Part shown: positions 17,566-25,265 of the stretch, piece after piece
Position numbering within the stretch: the first letter of the stretch is position 1
How the letters are laid out: each line of letters begins with the position of its first letter
DNA from: JAJYUU01 sp963822955
Lineage (GTDB): Bacteria > Actinomycetota > Actinomycetes > Streptosporangiales > Streptosporangiaceae
Direction: 5' to 3'
Length of the DNA: 64,000 nt
Assembly (NCBI GenBank): GCA_963822955.1
Contig: CAWGJS010000008.1
Span: 868,001 to 932,000, forward strand
Position numbers and translations under genes: made by a program
Notes under the pieces: model-generated
The model's input: the letters and a program-made list of their open reading frames with translations, nothing else
Databases searched by the model: none
What the model was told of the DNA's origin: nothing

Positions 17566-18651
17566 ATGGGACCTGATCGGGCGCCGGCCCGGCCGGGCGA
17601 TGCGCAGCGCGGCCCGCCCGATGATCCGGAGGGCGGCGAGCCCCGGCGTCGCGAGGGCGAGAGGCTCGAGGACCTTTCGCCCCGCCAGCCGCCTCCTGAC
17701 CTCCGGCCGATGCTCGCGACCTCCGGATCGCTGCCGTCTGGCGACTCCGGGTGGGCCTACGAGATGAAGTGGGACGGCTTGCGGGCGCTGGCGCTCATCT
17801 CCGCAGATAGCGTGCGGCTCACCTCGCGGACAAATCGCGACATCACCCATGCCTATCCGGAGCTGACTGGACTTGCCGCAGCTTCCGGTGCGAGCCAGGC
17901 CGTTCTCGACGGCGAGATTGTCGCGCTCGGAAGCGACGGCTGGCCGGACTTCGAGGCACTTCAGCAGCGGATGAACATCAGCGGGGCCGCCCCAGCCAGA
18001 CAGCTCGCTGGCGAGGTGCCGGTTACCTTTCTGGCCTTCGACCTGCTCTGGCTCAACGGCCGCGCTCTGCTGGACCTGCCGTACTCGCGGCGGCGGGCGC
18101 TGCTGGAAAGTCTCGGCCTGAACGGAGCAAACTGGCAGGTGCCCCCGTCGTTCACGACCGAATCTGGCGCCGATGTGCAGGCGGTGTCTCGCGAGCATCA
18201 CCTGGAAGGCGTTATGGCAAAGCGGCTGCAGTCGCGGTACGAGCCTGGCCGCCGGACCACATCCTGGCGGAAGATCAAGAACGTCAGCGGTCAGGAGGTC
18301 GTCATCGGAGGGTGGAAGCCCGGCGAGGGCGGCCGGGCCGGATGGATTGGCTCCCTGCTTGTCGGGGTCTACGACGGCAGCGACCTTATCTACAGCGGGC
18401 ATGTTGGTACCGGCTTCAGCCAGCAGACGTTGCGGCTGCTGCGCGACAAGCTGGCACCGCTGCGCCGGGACACCTCGCCCTTCGGGAAGACAGTCCCGCC
18501 AGAAGATGCGCGTTACGCGCAGTGGGTTGAGCCGGTGCTCGTGGCCGAAGTGGAGTTTGCGCGCTGGACAAAGTCTGGCCGGCTGCGCGCGCCTTCCTAT
18601 AAGGGGCTGCGCGACGATAAGCCTGCGGCGGAGGTCGTCCGTGAGCCCTGA
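17566..18651 (+). CDS. ligD-lig: ATP-dependent DNA ligase (LigD ligase domain as separate gene)
   Basis: A 361-residue ligase for non-homologous end joining. After a charged 45-residue N terminus the nucleotidyl-transferase domain begins at LRPMLATSG. Motif I is EMKWDGLRA (Lys68, the adenylated lysine), motif III LAFDLLWLNG, motif IV EGVMAKRL, motif V WRKIKN. The OB domain contains IGGWKPGEGG and VGTGFS. There is no polymerase or phosphoesterase domain in this polypeptide. It overlaps the polymerase gene by 11 bp, so the two are co-translated. A Ku gene, the usual partner, is not in this window. Confidence 0.92.
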   Translation: MGPDRAPARPGDAQRGPPDDPEGGEPRRREGERLEDLSPRQPPPDLRPMLATSGSLPSGDSGWAYEMKWDGLRALALISADSVRLTSRTNRDITHAYPELTGLAAASGASQAVLDGEIVALGSDGWPDFEALQQRMNISGAAPARQLAGEVPVTFLAFDLLWLNGRALLDLPYSRRRALLESLGLNGANWQVPPSFTTESGADVQAVSREHHLEGVMAKRLQSRYEPGRRTTSWRKIKNVSGQEVVIGGWKPGEGGRAGWIGSLLVGVYDGSDLIYSGHVGTGFSQQTLRLLRDKLAPLRRDTSPFGKTVPPEDARYAQWVEPVLVAEVEFARWTKSGRLRAPSYKGLRDDKPAAEVVREP

Positions 18652-19585
18652 CCGGCCCCAGTCCTCGGATCAGCAGTCCTCTGATCCGCACACGGGCTCT
18701 GCGGCACAGAAAGTGTCAGTGCAGGTCGAGGGACGCACTCTGACGCTGTCGAACCTGGACAAGGTGCTGTATCCGGCGGCTGGGTTCACGAAGGCTCAGG
18801 TGATCGACTATTACCTGCGCATTGCGCCAGCGCTGCTGCCGCACATCGCCGCCCGTCCGGTGACGATCAAGCGTTACCCCGAAGGAGTCGATCGCGAGTT
18901 CTTCTACCAGAAGAACGCGCCAGCGCACCGGCCGGCGTGGGTGCCAACCGCCCGGATCGCCTCGCCCGGCTCGACGAAGTCACGGGAGACGATCGAGTAC
19001 ATCCTCGGCGGTGATCTGCCGACGCTGATCTGGGCTGCCAACCTGGCGGCGCTCGAACTGCACACCCCGATGTGGCGCCATCCCGCTATCGGCGAGCCAG
19101 ACCTGCTGGTCTTCGACCTAGACCCAGGTGCGCCGGCGACGGTAGTCGAGTGCTGTGAGGTCGCGCTGCTGCTCCGCCCGCTGCTGACCGACCTCGGCCT
19201 CGAGCCAGCTGCCAAGACATCAGGCGGGAAAGGCTTGCAGCTGTATGCAGCCGTGTCGGCGATGACCTCGCAGCAGACCAGCGACCTGGCAAAGGAACTG
19301 GCGGAAGAGCTGGAGTCAGCGCACCCCGAACTGGTCGTGTCGAAGATGACGAAGGCGCTGCGGCCCGGCAAGGTGCTGATCGACTGGAGCCAGAACAACG
19401 CGGCAAAGACGACGGTCGCGCCTTACTCACTCCGCGCCCGTTCGCAGCCGACTGTCTCGACGCCAGTGAGCTGGGATGAGGTCGGACACTGCCGCCGTGC
19501 GGCTGACCTGGTCTTCACCGCCGTGGACGTTGCCGGGCGCGTCGCGGAGTCCGGCGACCTGTTCGCGATCACCCTGCCTGCGTGA
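18641..19585 (+). CDS. ligD-pol: LigD-type primase-polymerase (PolDom) as separate gene
   Basis: A 314-residue archaeo-eukaryotic primase-type polymerase that fills ends in NHEJ. It shows LSNLDKVLYPAAGFTKAQVI, ITIKRY-like VTIKRYPEGV, FYQKNAP, the double-Asp metal motif LLVFDLDPG, the KTSGGKGLQLY phosphate-binding loop and the third-Asp region KVLIDWSQNN. The histidine usual in the loop (KGLHLY) is Gln here. The GTG at 18641 inside the end of the ligase gene is the likely start; it adds a 25-residue polar leader before the fold. A hairpin follows the stop. Confidence 0.9.
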   Translation: MSPDRPQSSDQQSSDPHTGSAAQKVSVQVEGRTLTLSNLDKVLYPAAGFTKAQVIDYYLRIAPALLPHIAARPVTIKRYPEGVDREFFYQKNAPAHRPAWVPTARIASPGSTKSRETIEYILGGDLPTLIWAANLAALELHTPMWRHPAIGEPDLLVFDLDPGAPATVVECCEVALLLRPLLTDLGLEPAAKTSGGKGLQLYAAVSAMTSQQTSDLAKELAEELESAHPELVVSKMTKALRPGKVLIDWSQNNAAKTTVAPYSLRARSQPTVSTPVSWDEVGHCRRAADLVFTAVDVAGRVAESGDLFAITLPA

Positions 19586-19600
19586 CGGAACTACCTGGCG

Positions 19601-19624
19601 CTCAGGCTTCCCGGTCAGCCTGAG
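19601..19624 (+). terminator. Hairpin after LigD polymerase gene
   Basis: Perfect 8-bp inverted repeat CTCAGGCT / AGCCTGAG with an 8-nt loop, beginning 16 bp after the polymerase stop. There is only a short T-containing tail, as is common for actinobacterial terminators. Confidence 0.6.
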
Positions 19625-19715
19625 TTACCGCTGCGTTGCCTGAGTATTACTGCAAGTCCTGAAGCTGTCGTTCCCTGATGAAACGCATGATGCTCAAGGG
19701 CTGGACTCGCATAGC

Positions 19716-20525
19716 GTGCGATGCGCTATGCGATTCAGGGTCCTCGGGCCGTTATCGGCCGAAGGTGACGACGGCACGCCGCTGGTGCTCGCGCAGCCGT
19801 CGCAGCGCAGCACGCTCGCTGTGCTGCTGTTGCATGCCGCACACCCGCCAGCCAGAGCTCAGCTGATCGACATGCTGTGGGGCGATCACCCTCCCGCTGA
19901 CGCCGAGACGGCCCTGCGGGTGCGCATCAGGGAAGTCCGGCGCGCCCTCGCAGCACCAGACCGCCTGGTGACGCGTCACTCGGGCTACCAGATGATGATT
20001 CAGCCAGGCGAGCTCGACGCGGCCAGCTTTCGGGACCTGGCCGCGCACGGCCGGGCTGCCCTGGACAGCGGCCGCGCCGAAGACGCGGCTCGCCTTCTAG
20101 AGCGGGCGTGCGGCTTGTGGCGGGATCCGCCGCTGGCCGACCTGCCGGATACGCCGCTGATGGACCTGCTGGCCACGTCCCTGCTCGAGCAGCGCTGCGA
20201 CGCCGGAGAACTGCTGATCGATGCGCGGCTGGCGCTCGGCCAGGACCACGAGGCACTCGCCCGCGCGCGCGAGCTAGTCGCCGCTGACCCGCTCCGCGAG
20301 CATCCGCATGTGCAGCTGATGCTCGCGCTCTACCGATGCGGTCAGAAGGCGGGTGCCCTTGCTGCCTACACCCGGCTGCGGGAGGTGACCGTGCGGGAGC
20401 TCGGTCAGGATCCCGGTCCGGAGGCGCGGGCGCTGCTCCGGCAGATCCTGGCCGACAGCCCGGACCTGTCGTTCCGGCCCCGGCTCGTGGCCGGGTCAGC
20501 CGCGACCCGGCGGTGCGCGCGCTAA
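19716..20525 (+). CDS. SARP-family transcriptional activator (BTAD domain)
   Basis: A 269-residue regulator with the two-domain SARP layout. The N-terminal OmpR-type winged helix (residues about 1-90) includes RVLGPLSAEGDDGTPLVL, QLIDMLWGDHPPADAETALR and VRIREVRRALAA. The bacterial transcriptional activation (BTAD) domain (about 100-245) includes DAASFRDLAAHGRAALDSGR and LREHPHVQLMLALYRCG with LREVTVRELGQDPGPEA. It has no ATPase or TPR extension, so it is a small SARP. Starts at 19716 or 19728 are equally possible; neither has a clear ribosome site. Its stop codon lies inside the first of four SARP-type direct-repeat modules, placing it as the probable activator of the pilus genes. Confidence 0.9.
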   Translation: MRCAMRFRVLGPLSAEGDDGTPLVLAQPSQRSTLAVLLLHAAHPPARAQLIDMLWGDHPPADAETALRVRIREVRRALAAPDRLVTRHSGYQMMIQPGELDAASFRDLAAHGRAALDSGRAEDAARLLERACGLWRDPPLADLPDTPLMDLLATSLLEQRCDAGELLIDARLALGQDHEALARARELVAADPLREHPHVQLMLALYRCGQKAGALAAYTRLREVTVRELGQDPGPEARALLRQILADSPDLSFRPRLVAGSAATRRCAR

Positions 20526-20564
20526 CACTGCGCTAACCACATGCTTACAAGACGGTCCTAATGT
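20521..20564 (+). promoter_or_regulatory. SARP-type operator/promoter module 1
   Basis: Three hexamers, GCTAAC (20521-20526), GCTAAC (20532-20537) and GCTTAC (20543-20548), spaced exactly 11 bp. They are followed after 10 bp by TAATGT (20559-20564) as a -10-like element. Direct repeats one helical turn apart overlapping the -35 region are the known binding architecture of SARP activators. It overlaps the SARP stop codon and precedes the lipoprotein gene. Confidence 0.75.
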
Positions 20565-20571
20565 GCCGGAC

Positions 20572-21153
20572 GTGTTGTTACCTCGCTCGCGGCAGGCCGC
20601 GCTCTGGACGCGGCGCGTTCCCGCTCTGCTGGTGGCGTGCCTGGTGCCCTCGCTCGCCGCATGCTCGGGTGTGGCTGCCCACGTGCAGCTACCGGCCAAG
20701 CCCGCTGCCGCGGCGCCTGCCCCGCTAGCCACGCCTGCCGTGCCGACATCGCGGCAGCGTGTGATCGTCGCGCTGGCCGGCTACGTGACCGCGCTCGGTC
20801 AGGCCGAGCGATCCAGGAGCAGGGCCGCCGCACGGCGGATCCTCCGCCCCTATCTGGCCGCGGACCGGATCGGCGGCCTTGTTCAGGCCCTCAGTGCCAT
20901 CTGGGCCAGGGGCGACGCCTTCTATGGTGCGGATGTCCTGCATATCCTGACCGTGCAAATCGACGGCCGGCGCGCGTACGTGCACGATTGCGATGACACC
21001 AGCGGCATGGGCCTGGAGTACGCGGCCTCGGGGCATGCCATTGCCGGCTCAGCGGGCGCCGCTCATGACAATGTCGTGACGCGGCTAGAGATAGTACGAG
21101 GACGCTGGCAGGTGGAGTCCCAGCTCCCCGAGGACGTGCCATGCGTGTCGTAG
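20572..21153 (+). CDS. Lipoprotein of the Tad locus
   Basis: About 193 residues with a signal peptide (TRRVPALLVACLVPSLAAC) and a lipobox ending in Cys. It is followed by a Pro/Ala-rich stretch and a soluble domain with VALAGYVTALGQAERSRS and YVHDCDDTSGMGLEYAA, which could be an NTF2-like fold. If the -10 element at 20559-20564 is right, the transcript starts at about 20571-20572, making the GTG at 20572 a leaderless start. A GTG at 20563 would lie inside the promoter. It overlaps the next gene by 13 bp. Function unknown; position suggests a pilus accessory factor. Confidence 0.72.
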   Translation: MLLPRSRQAALWTRRVPALLVACLVPSLAACSGVAAHVQLPAKPAAAAPAPLATPAVPTSRQRVIVALAGYVTALGQAERSRSRAAARRILRPYLAADRIGGLVQALSAIWARGDAFYGADVLHILTVQIDGRRAYVHDCDDTSGMGLEYAASGHAIAGSAGAAHDNVVTRLEIVRGRWQVESQLPEDVPCVS

Positions 21154-22013
21154 CGGGCGTTCTCGCGGCGCTGATCGCAGTGACCGGCTTCGTGTTCGCC
21201 GTGTCCTGGCCCGCCGCTGCCGGCGGCGGAGGTACCGGCAGCTGTGATCCCTACATCGACGGCACGATCGTCCCGGTCCCGTGCTCATCAGGCGGCGGCA
21301 GTGGCGGCACAGGCGGAGGGAGCGGCGGCGCGGGCGGCGGGAAGTCCGTGCTAAACACCTGCACGTTCGTCCCGCTGGACGAAGCCCAGGCGCGGAACCT
21401 CGGCCTGGCGTGGCCGCCGCCGAAGGGATTCCACTGGGCGCTGATGGACTGTATCGGCGGGGCCATCAGCACCGGTACGAAGGCCGTCCTGATCAGCAAT
21501 GCCACTGGCGCGCCACAGGTCACCCCACAGCAACTGCTCGTACAGGCACTTGGCGAGCTCAGCGTGCCGTACCTGCGGCCTGCCACTGCGCCCCCGCGAG
21601 GCACCGCCGGACTCGTCGGGCTTCCCGAGTGGTTCTGGGTCCCCGCGGGCGAGTGGCGCCCGCGCAGCGTCACCGTCACGGCGGGGCCGGTCTGGGCAAC
21701 CGCCATCGCGGCACCGATCAGCCTGGCCTTCAAGCCCGGCGCCGGGCTGGCGGCGGTGAGCTGCGCCGGTCCCGGAGCGGCGTACGACAGCCGGAAGCCG
21801 TCGATCCAGCAGCACACTGACTGCGCCTATACCTACCAGGAGCCCTCAGCCGGTCAGCCGGGGAGCGTCTATCACGCTTCGCTCACCGTGACCTGGCGGG
21901 TCAGCTGGCACGGCTCGGGTGGTGCCGGGGGCGTCCTTGATGCCGCCCTCGGCGTTCCGGTCGGCTTCACGATTCCGGTGGCTCAAGCGGAGGCACTGGT
22001 GACAAGCCCGTGA
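21141..22013 (+). CDS. Secreted Gly-rich protein of the Tad locus
   Basis: A 290-residue exported protein with signal peptide VVAGVLAALIAVTGFVFAVS, a cysteine-containing segment, a Gly/Ser-rich linker (about residues 48-70) and a globular part with GLPEWFWVPAGEWRPRSVTV and LTVTWRVSWHGSGG. Such proteins are common just upstream of cpaB-like genes in actinobacterial Tad loci. It overlaps both neighbours (13 bp and 4 bp), so it is tightly co-translated. I do not recognise a named family. Confidence 0.75.
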   Translation: MRVVAGVLAALIAVTGFVFAVSWPAAAGGGGTGSCDPYIDGTIVPVPCSSGGGSGGTGGGSGGAGGGKSVLNTCTFVPLDEAQARNLGLAWPPPKGFHWALMDCIGGAISTGTKAVLISNATGAPQVTPQQLLVQALGELSVPYLRPATAPPRGTAGLVGLPEWFWVPAGEWRPRSVTVTAGPVWATAIAAPISLAFKPGAGLAAVSCAGPGAAYDSRKPSIQQHTDCAYTYQEPSAGQPGSVYHASLTVTWRVSWHGSGGAGGVLDAALGVPVGFTIPVAQAEALVTSP

Positions 22014-22738
22014 GCAGCCATCCGCACGCGGTCGGAACCGCTTACTTTCCCGAGCCGGACATCGCGCCGAACGGGAGCAGGCACAGCATGCGTCCCGGCC
22101 CGGCGCCCGCCCGGCTGCGCGGGCTGCCACGACGTCGCCGGCCTGCCATGATCGCTCTGGCAGTCGCCATGGCGGGCGCGGGCGTCCTCGTCAGCGCCGC
22201 CGTGTACAGCAGCGCCGACCACCGGGTCGCCGTCGTGATGGTGACGCAGCCTGTGCCCGCAGGAGCCGTGATCACCCCCGGCGACCTGGGTACCACCAGC
22301 GTCAGCGTTGGCACCGGGATCCGGGTCATCCCGGCGGCGCAGCTCGCGCAGGTCGGTGGCGAGATCGCCGCTGTTGCGCTGCGGCCGGCCACGCTGCTCG
22401 CGCCCGCAGACCTGACCACGGCGCAGCCACCGGGACCCGGCCGTGTGCTCGTTCCCGCACCCATCAAGCCGTCGTTGCTGCCGGCCAGCGGCCTGTTCCC
22501 CGGCGATCACGTCCTCGTGGTCGCTACGCCGGGCGATCAGGGGGAGGCCGATTCACCGGGCGGGTCGCCGACCCTGACCGCACCGGTGCCGGGCCTCGTT
22601 GAGGACGTGAGCGCCGTTCCCGGCCCCGACGGCCTCGATGTCGTCGACTTGCTGGTCAGCGACGCCGCCGGCACGGATGTGGCGGAACAGGTATCGACGG
22701 GTCAGTTCGCACTCATCGTGACGAAGCGAGGGTCCTGA
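22010..22738 (+). CDS. cpaB: SAF-domain protein, CpaB/RcpC-like pilus assembly factor
   Basis: A 242-residue protein with one N-terminal membrane segment (MIALAVAMAGAGVLVSAAVY) preceded by an Arg-rich cytoplasmic tail. A SAF domain follows, starting near VAVVMVTQPVPAGAVITPGD. This matches CpaB/RcpC, which in Flp/Tad systems sits in the envelope and guides pilus assembly. The GTG start overlaps the previous stop (GTGA). The next gene starts directly after its stop. Confidence 0.82.
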   Translation: MSSHPHAVGTAYFPEPDIAPNGSRHSMRPGPAPARLRGLPRRRRPAMIALAVAMAGAGVLVSAAVYSSADHRVAVVMVTQPVPAGAVITPGDLGTTSVSVGTGIRVIPAAQLAQVGGEIAAVALRPATLLAPADLTTAQPPGPGRVLVPAPIKPSLLPASGLFPGDHVLVVATPGDQGEADSPGGSPTLTAPVPGLVEDVSAVPGPDGLDVVDLLVSDAAGTDVAEQVSTGQFALIVTKRGS

Positions 22739-23515
22739 GTGGGCGAGCTCTACGCGCTGGTATCTGCGGGCGGTTCGCCGGGCGTCACGACCGCGGCACT
22801 GGCGCTAGCGCTGACCTGGCCGTCGCCGGTCATCCTTGCCGAGTGTGACCCGAGCGGCGGCGACATACTCGCCGGCCTGCTTGCCGGCCATGTGCCAGCC
22901 GGACGAGGACTGATGGAATGCGCCATGGAGGCAGGCCGAGGCCTGGCAGCGAATGCCAGCCTGGTGCCGCAGCTGGTACCGCTAGACGAGGACCGGACCA
23001 GGATGCTGCTGCCCGGCCTGACCGATCCCCGCCAGGCCACCGGGCTCGGCACGGCCTGGCCCGCGGTCGCGGCCGCGCTGACTGCGCAGCCTGCCGATGT
23101 CATCGCCGACTGCGGGCGGCTTGACGCTGGTGCCGGCCAGCCGCTCGCCGTCCTGTCCGCTGCCCGCACGGTGGTGATCGTGCTGCGGCCGACCTTGCGC
23201 CAGGTCTGGCTGGCGCGGCCGCGGGTCGAGCTGCTCGGGCAACTTCCTGGCGGCAGCACGCGGCTTGCGCTGCTCCTCACCGGTCCTGGCACGCACCAGG
23301 CGCGGGAGGTAGCACATGCGCTGAGCCTGCCGGTACTGGCGGCGCTGCCAGCCGACTCACGGACGGCGGGCGTGCTGTCCGACGGGCTCGGCGACCGGCG
23401 CCAGCTGGCTCGCGGCCGGCTGATCAGGGCGGGTGGCGCTGTCGGCCAGGCGCTGCGCAACTGGCGCGCAGCTCCGAGCCTGCAGCCACAGCGGCTCGAC
23501 TCCATGTCCCGCTGA
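22739..23515 (+). CDS. cpaE: CpaE/ParA-like ATPase with degenerate Walker A
   Basis: A 258-residue MinD/ParA-type protein as found before cpaF in Tad loci (CpaE/TadZ, pilus localisation). The N terminus reads SAGGSPGVTTAALALALTW, in the position of the deviant Walker A (KGGxGKT), but both lysines are absent. The switch region ILAECDPSGGDILAG and the central DVIADCGRLDAG are retained. Loss of the lysines suggests it may bind nucleotide poorly or serve as a structural landmark protein, as proposed for some TadZ proteins. It begins one base after the preceding stop. The cpaF copy after it is broken. Confidence 0.82.
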   Translation: MGELYALVSAGGSPGVTTAALALALTWPSPVILAECDPSGGDILAGLLAGHVPAGRGLMECAMEAGRGLAANASLVPQLVPLDEDRTRMLLPGLTDPRQATGLGTAWPAVAAALTAQPADVIADCGRLDAGAGQPLAVLSAARTVVIVLRPTLRQVWLARPRVELLGQLPGGSTRLALLLTGPGTHQAREVAHALSLPVLAALPADSRTAGVLSDGLGDRRQLARGRLIRAGGAVGQALRNWRAAPSLQPQRLDSMSR

Positions 23516-23590
23516 CGGTGGCGCCTCCGCTGTCAGGCAGGGCTCAGCCGGCGCCCAATGTTGTCCGGGCCGACAGGTGCCGTTGTAGTA

Positions 23591-23634
23591 GCTAACGGAC
23601 AGCTAACACGATGCTTACGGCCACCTCTGACAGT
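23591..23634 (+). promoter_or_regulatory. SARP-type operator/promoter module 2
   Basis: GCTAAC (23591-23596), GCTAAC (23602-23607), GCTTAC (23613-23618) at exact 11-bp spacing, then 10 bp, then GACAGT (23629-23634) at the -10 position. The -10 is poorer than in the other modules. It lies upstream of broken cpaF copy A. Confidence 0.7.
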
Positions 23635-24223
23635 TCCGAACACCTGCCCCGGCGCGTGCGCGAGCCGGTGTTGGCCGGCACAAAGGAGCCAGATAAAGCC
23701 GAATGTCGAGCGACGTGGCCAGCCGCCACAGGCGCGGGTGATCATCTGTGCCTGCGGTCGCGTGGCGAGCGCAGCCGGCCAGAGTGTCGCACCAGCCGCG
23801 TCGGGGCGGGCATGATGAAGCTGCAGTGGCCGCCCGCGGCGCTGGAGCAGCTCGACGGGATTCCCTGGCCCGCAGCAGCCGCCGGGACGGCGCAGACGCC
23901 GGTCCGGTGACCGAGCATCTGCCACCGGCCCCGGCGTGCGCAAGCCTGAGCGACCCCGGCTGATCGGCGGCGTCACCGAGATCACGACAAAGATCGCCGC
24001 TCAGCTGGACGACGGCGCGAGCGCCGGCGAGGTCATGCCCGTCATCCGGGAGACTGCGCAGCGCTGGCTGGAGCAGCAGGTCCGCAGTGGCTTGCTGCCG
24101 GCTTCCGCTGGCGGCGCGCTCGACGATCTCGCCAGGGCCGTGCACGACCAGCGCTACGAGCTCGGCCCGGTGACGGCCTACCTGCGGGATCCGCAGGTGG
24201 AGAACGTGGATATCAACGGCTGC

Positions 24224-24250
24224 GATCAGAAGTTGACAGATTCTCCTACA
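24224..24250 (+). repeat. Junction motif, copy 1 (left end of insertion)
   Basis: A 27-bp word beginning GATCAGAAGTTGACAG that spans the cpaF/insert junction. It recurs at 25124-25150 (2 differences) and, more diverged, at 55811-55837. Its last part (AGATTCTCCTACA) is inverted at the right end of the insertion. Confidence 0.75.
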
Positions 24251-24255
24251 CCGGC

Positions 24256-24570
24256 TCAGGCACTGCGGACCTTGCTGCGAAGCCAGAACCACGAGCCAAC
24301 GATCCAGATCATGAAGATGGCCGAGTAAGTGGCCGGCAGCCAGATGAGAGCGCCATGCAACCACCTGTAGGACACCGCGAAGACGCCCCACGTCAAGGTC
24401 AGCGGCCCGGACCATGCATTGAGCAATGCCTGTCGCCGTTGCTCCCGGTCGGTCACCTCGCTCTTTCCGAGACGGATGAGCCGCCGCAAGGTGCGGATTT
24501 CGGTGGACGTGGCCAAGGTGCCTATCGCGATGCAGCACCACCCGGTGATCTGCAAGAAGGCCGTCAGCAT
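24256..24570 (-). CDS. Small membrane protein in the insertion
   Basis: A 104-residue protein with about three hydrophobic segments (FLQITGWCCIAIGTLATS, LTLTWGVFAVSYRWL, YSAIFMIWIVGSWFWL) separated by a basic loop (RTLRRLIRLGKSE). It starts at 24570 with a GAGG motif just upstream. No family recognised. It is the cargo gene closest to the left junction and is read toward it. Confidence 0.5.
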   Translation of the reverse strand: MLTAFLQITGWCCIAIGTLATSTEIRTLRRLIRLGKSEVTDREQRRQALLNAWSGPLTLTWGVFAVSYRWLHGALIWLPATYSAIFMIWIVGSWFWLRSKVRSA

Positions 24571-24574
24571 GCCT

Positions 24575-24655
24575 CAGTCTCAGCCAGCAGCCCGTGCAGC
24601 GGCAATGGTGCCGGGAAACTTGTAGGCCAGGTGGGCCTTCGACTGTGCGACGGGG
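24575..24655 (+). repeat. About 80-bp dispersed repeat, copy 1
   Basis: This segment is nearly the same as 55075-55155 (only a handful of substitutions by eye plus a small variable patch after ACTTGT). Copy 1 lies inside the insertion next to the start of the minus-strand membrane gene. Copy 2 lies about 150 bp downstream of operator module 3. Confidence 0.7.
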
Positions 24656-24788
24656 CGATAACAAGATTGCCGATCAGTCTGGGCAGATTCCACCCACGCG
24701 GACGCCGGAGGAAACGAGGCTTCCGCAGTCATGGCGCGTCTGTTGCATTCCGCCTAGAGCACCGCTTCGAGCGAGAAGGGGCTGACGC

Positions 24789-25096
24789 ATGCACTCTGCA
24801 CCCAGGCTCTCGACAGCCCTGTTTGGCGTTGCGTTGATCGTGGGTGGCATCGTCCTGGCGGCTGACTTCGGTGGCTTCAGCACCTGGCACGCCAAACGCC
24901 CATTGACTCGATGTCATGGGCCGAGCGGCCACTTCGGCGCATCCAGCCGTGGAAGACAGGCCTGCAGCAGCCGATGGAAAACCGAGTCAGACGCCAAGCT
25001 TTTCTGGTCCGGGTAATAGGCGCGATGTTCGCTCTGTGCGGGGTGCCTCTGCTTCTGTATGGTGCCTTCGGTATCGGCCACGTCCTGACGAACTGA
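24789..25096 (+). pseudogene. Two-TM membrane protein with a frameshift
   Basis: The first frame (ATG 24789) gives a signal-anchor-like segment LFGVALIVGGIVLAADFGGF and then loses sense. The second frame, entered near 24895, gives a hydrophilic loop (PLRRIQPWKTGLQQP) and a second membrane segment GAMFALCGVPLLLYGAFG before the stop at 25094-25096. A one-base loss in the AAACGCCC stretch would join them into a protein of about 100 residues. Unknown function. Confidence 0.5.
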
Positions 25097-25123
25097 GTAC
25101 AGCCTGTCGCAAGGTAGCGCTGG

Positions 25124-25150
25124 GATCAGAAGTTGACAGGTTCACCTACA
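25124..25150 (+). repeat. Junction motif, copy 2 (inside the insertion)
   Basis: Differs from the copy at 24224-24250 at two bases. It is preceded by GG instead of the cpaF-derived GC, so here it is not attached to cpaF sequence. This suggests it belongs to the mobile unit. Confidence 0.7.
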
Positions 25151-25265
25151 GGGTCGCTTGGGGGAGGTCTCCCCTTGCTGCTGGCCGACGCGAAACCCAC
25201 TATTGGCTCACCACAGGTCTGTGGTGGCCGGAGGATCCGGCCGTGGAAGGTCATGGGAGGAAGCG

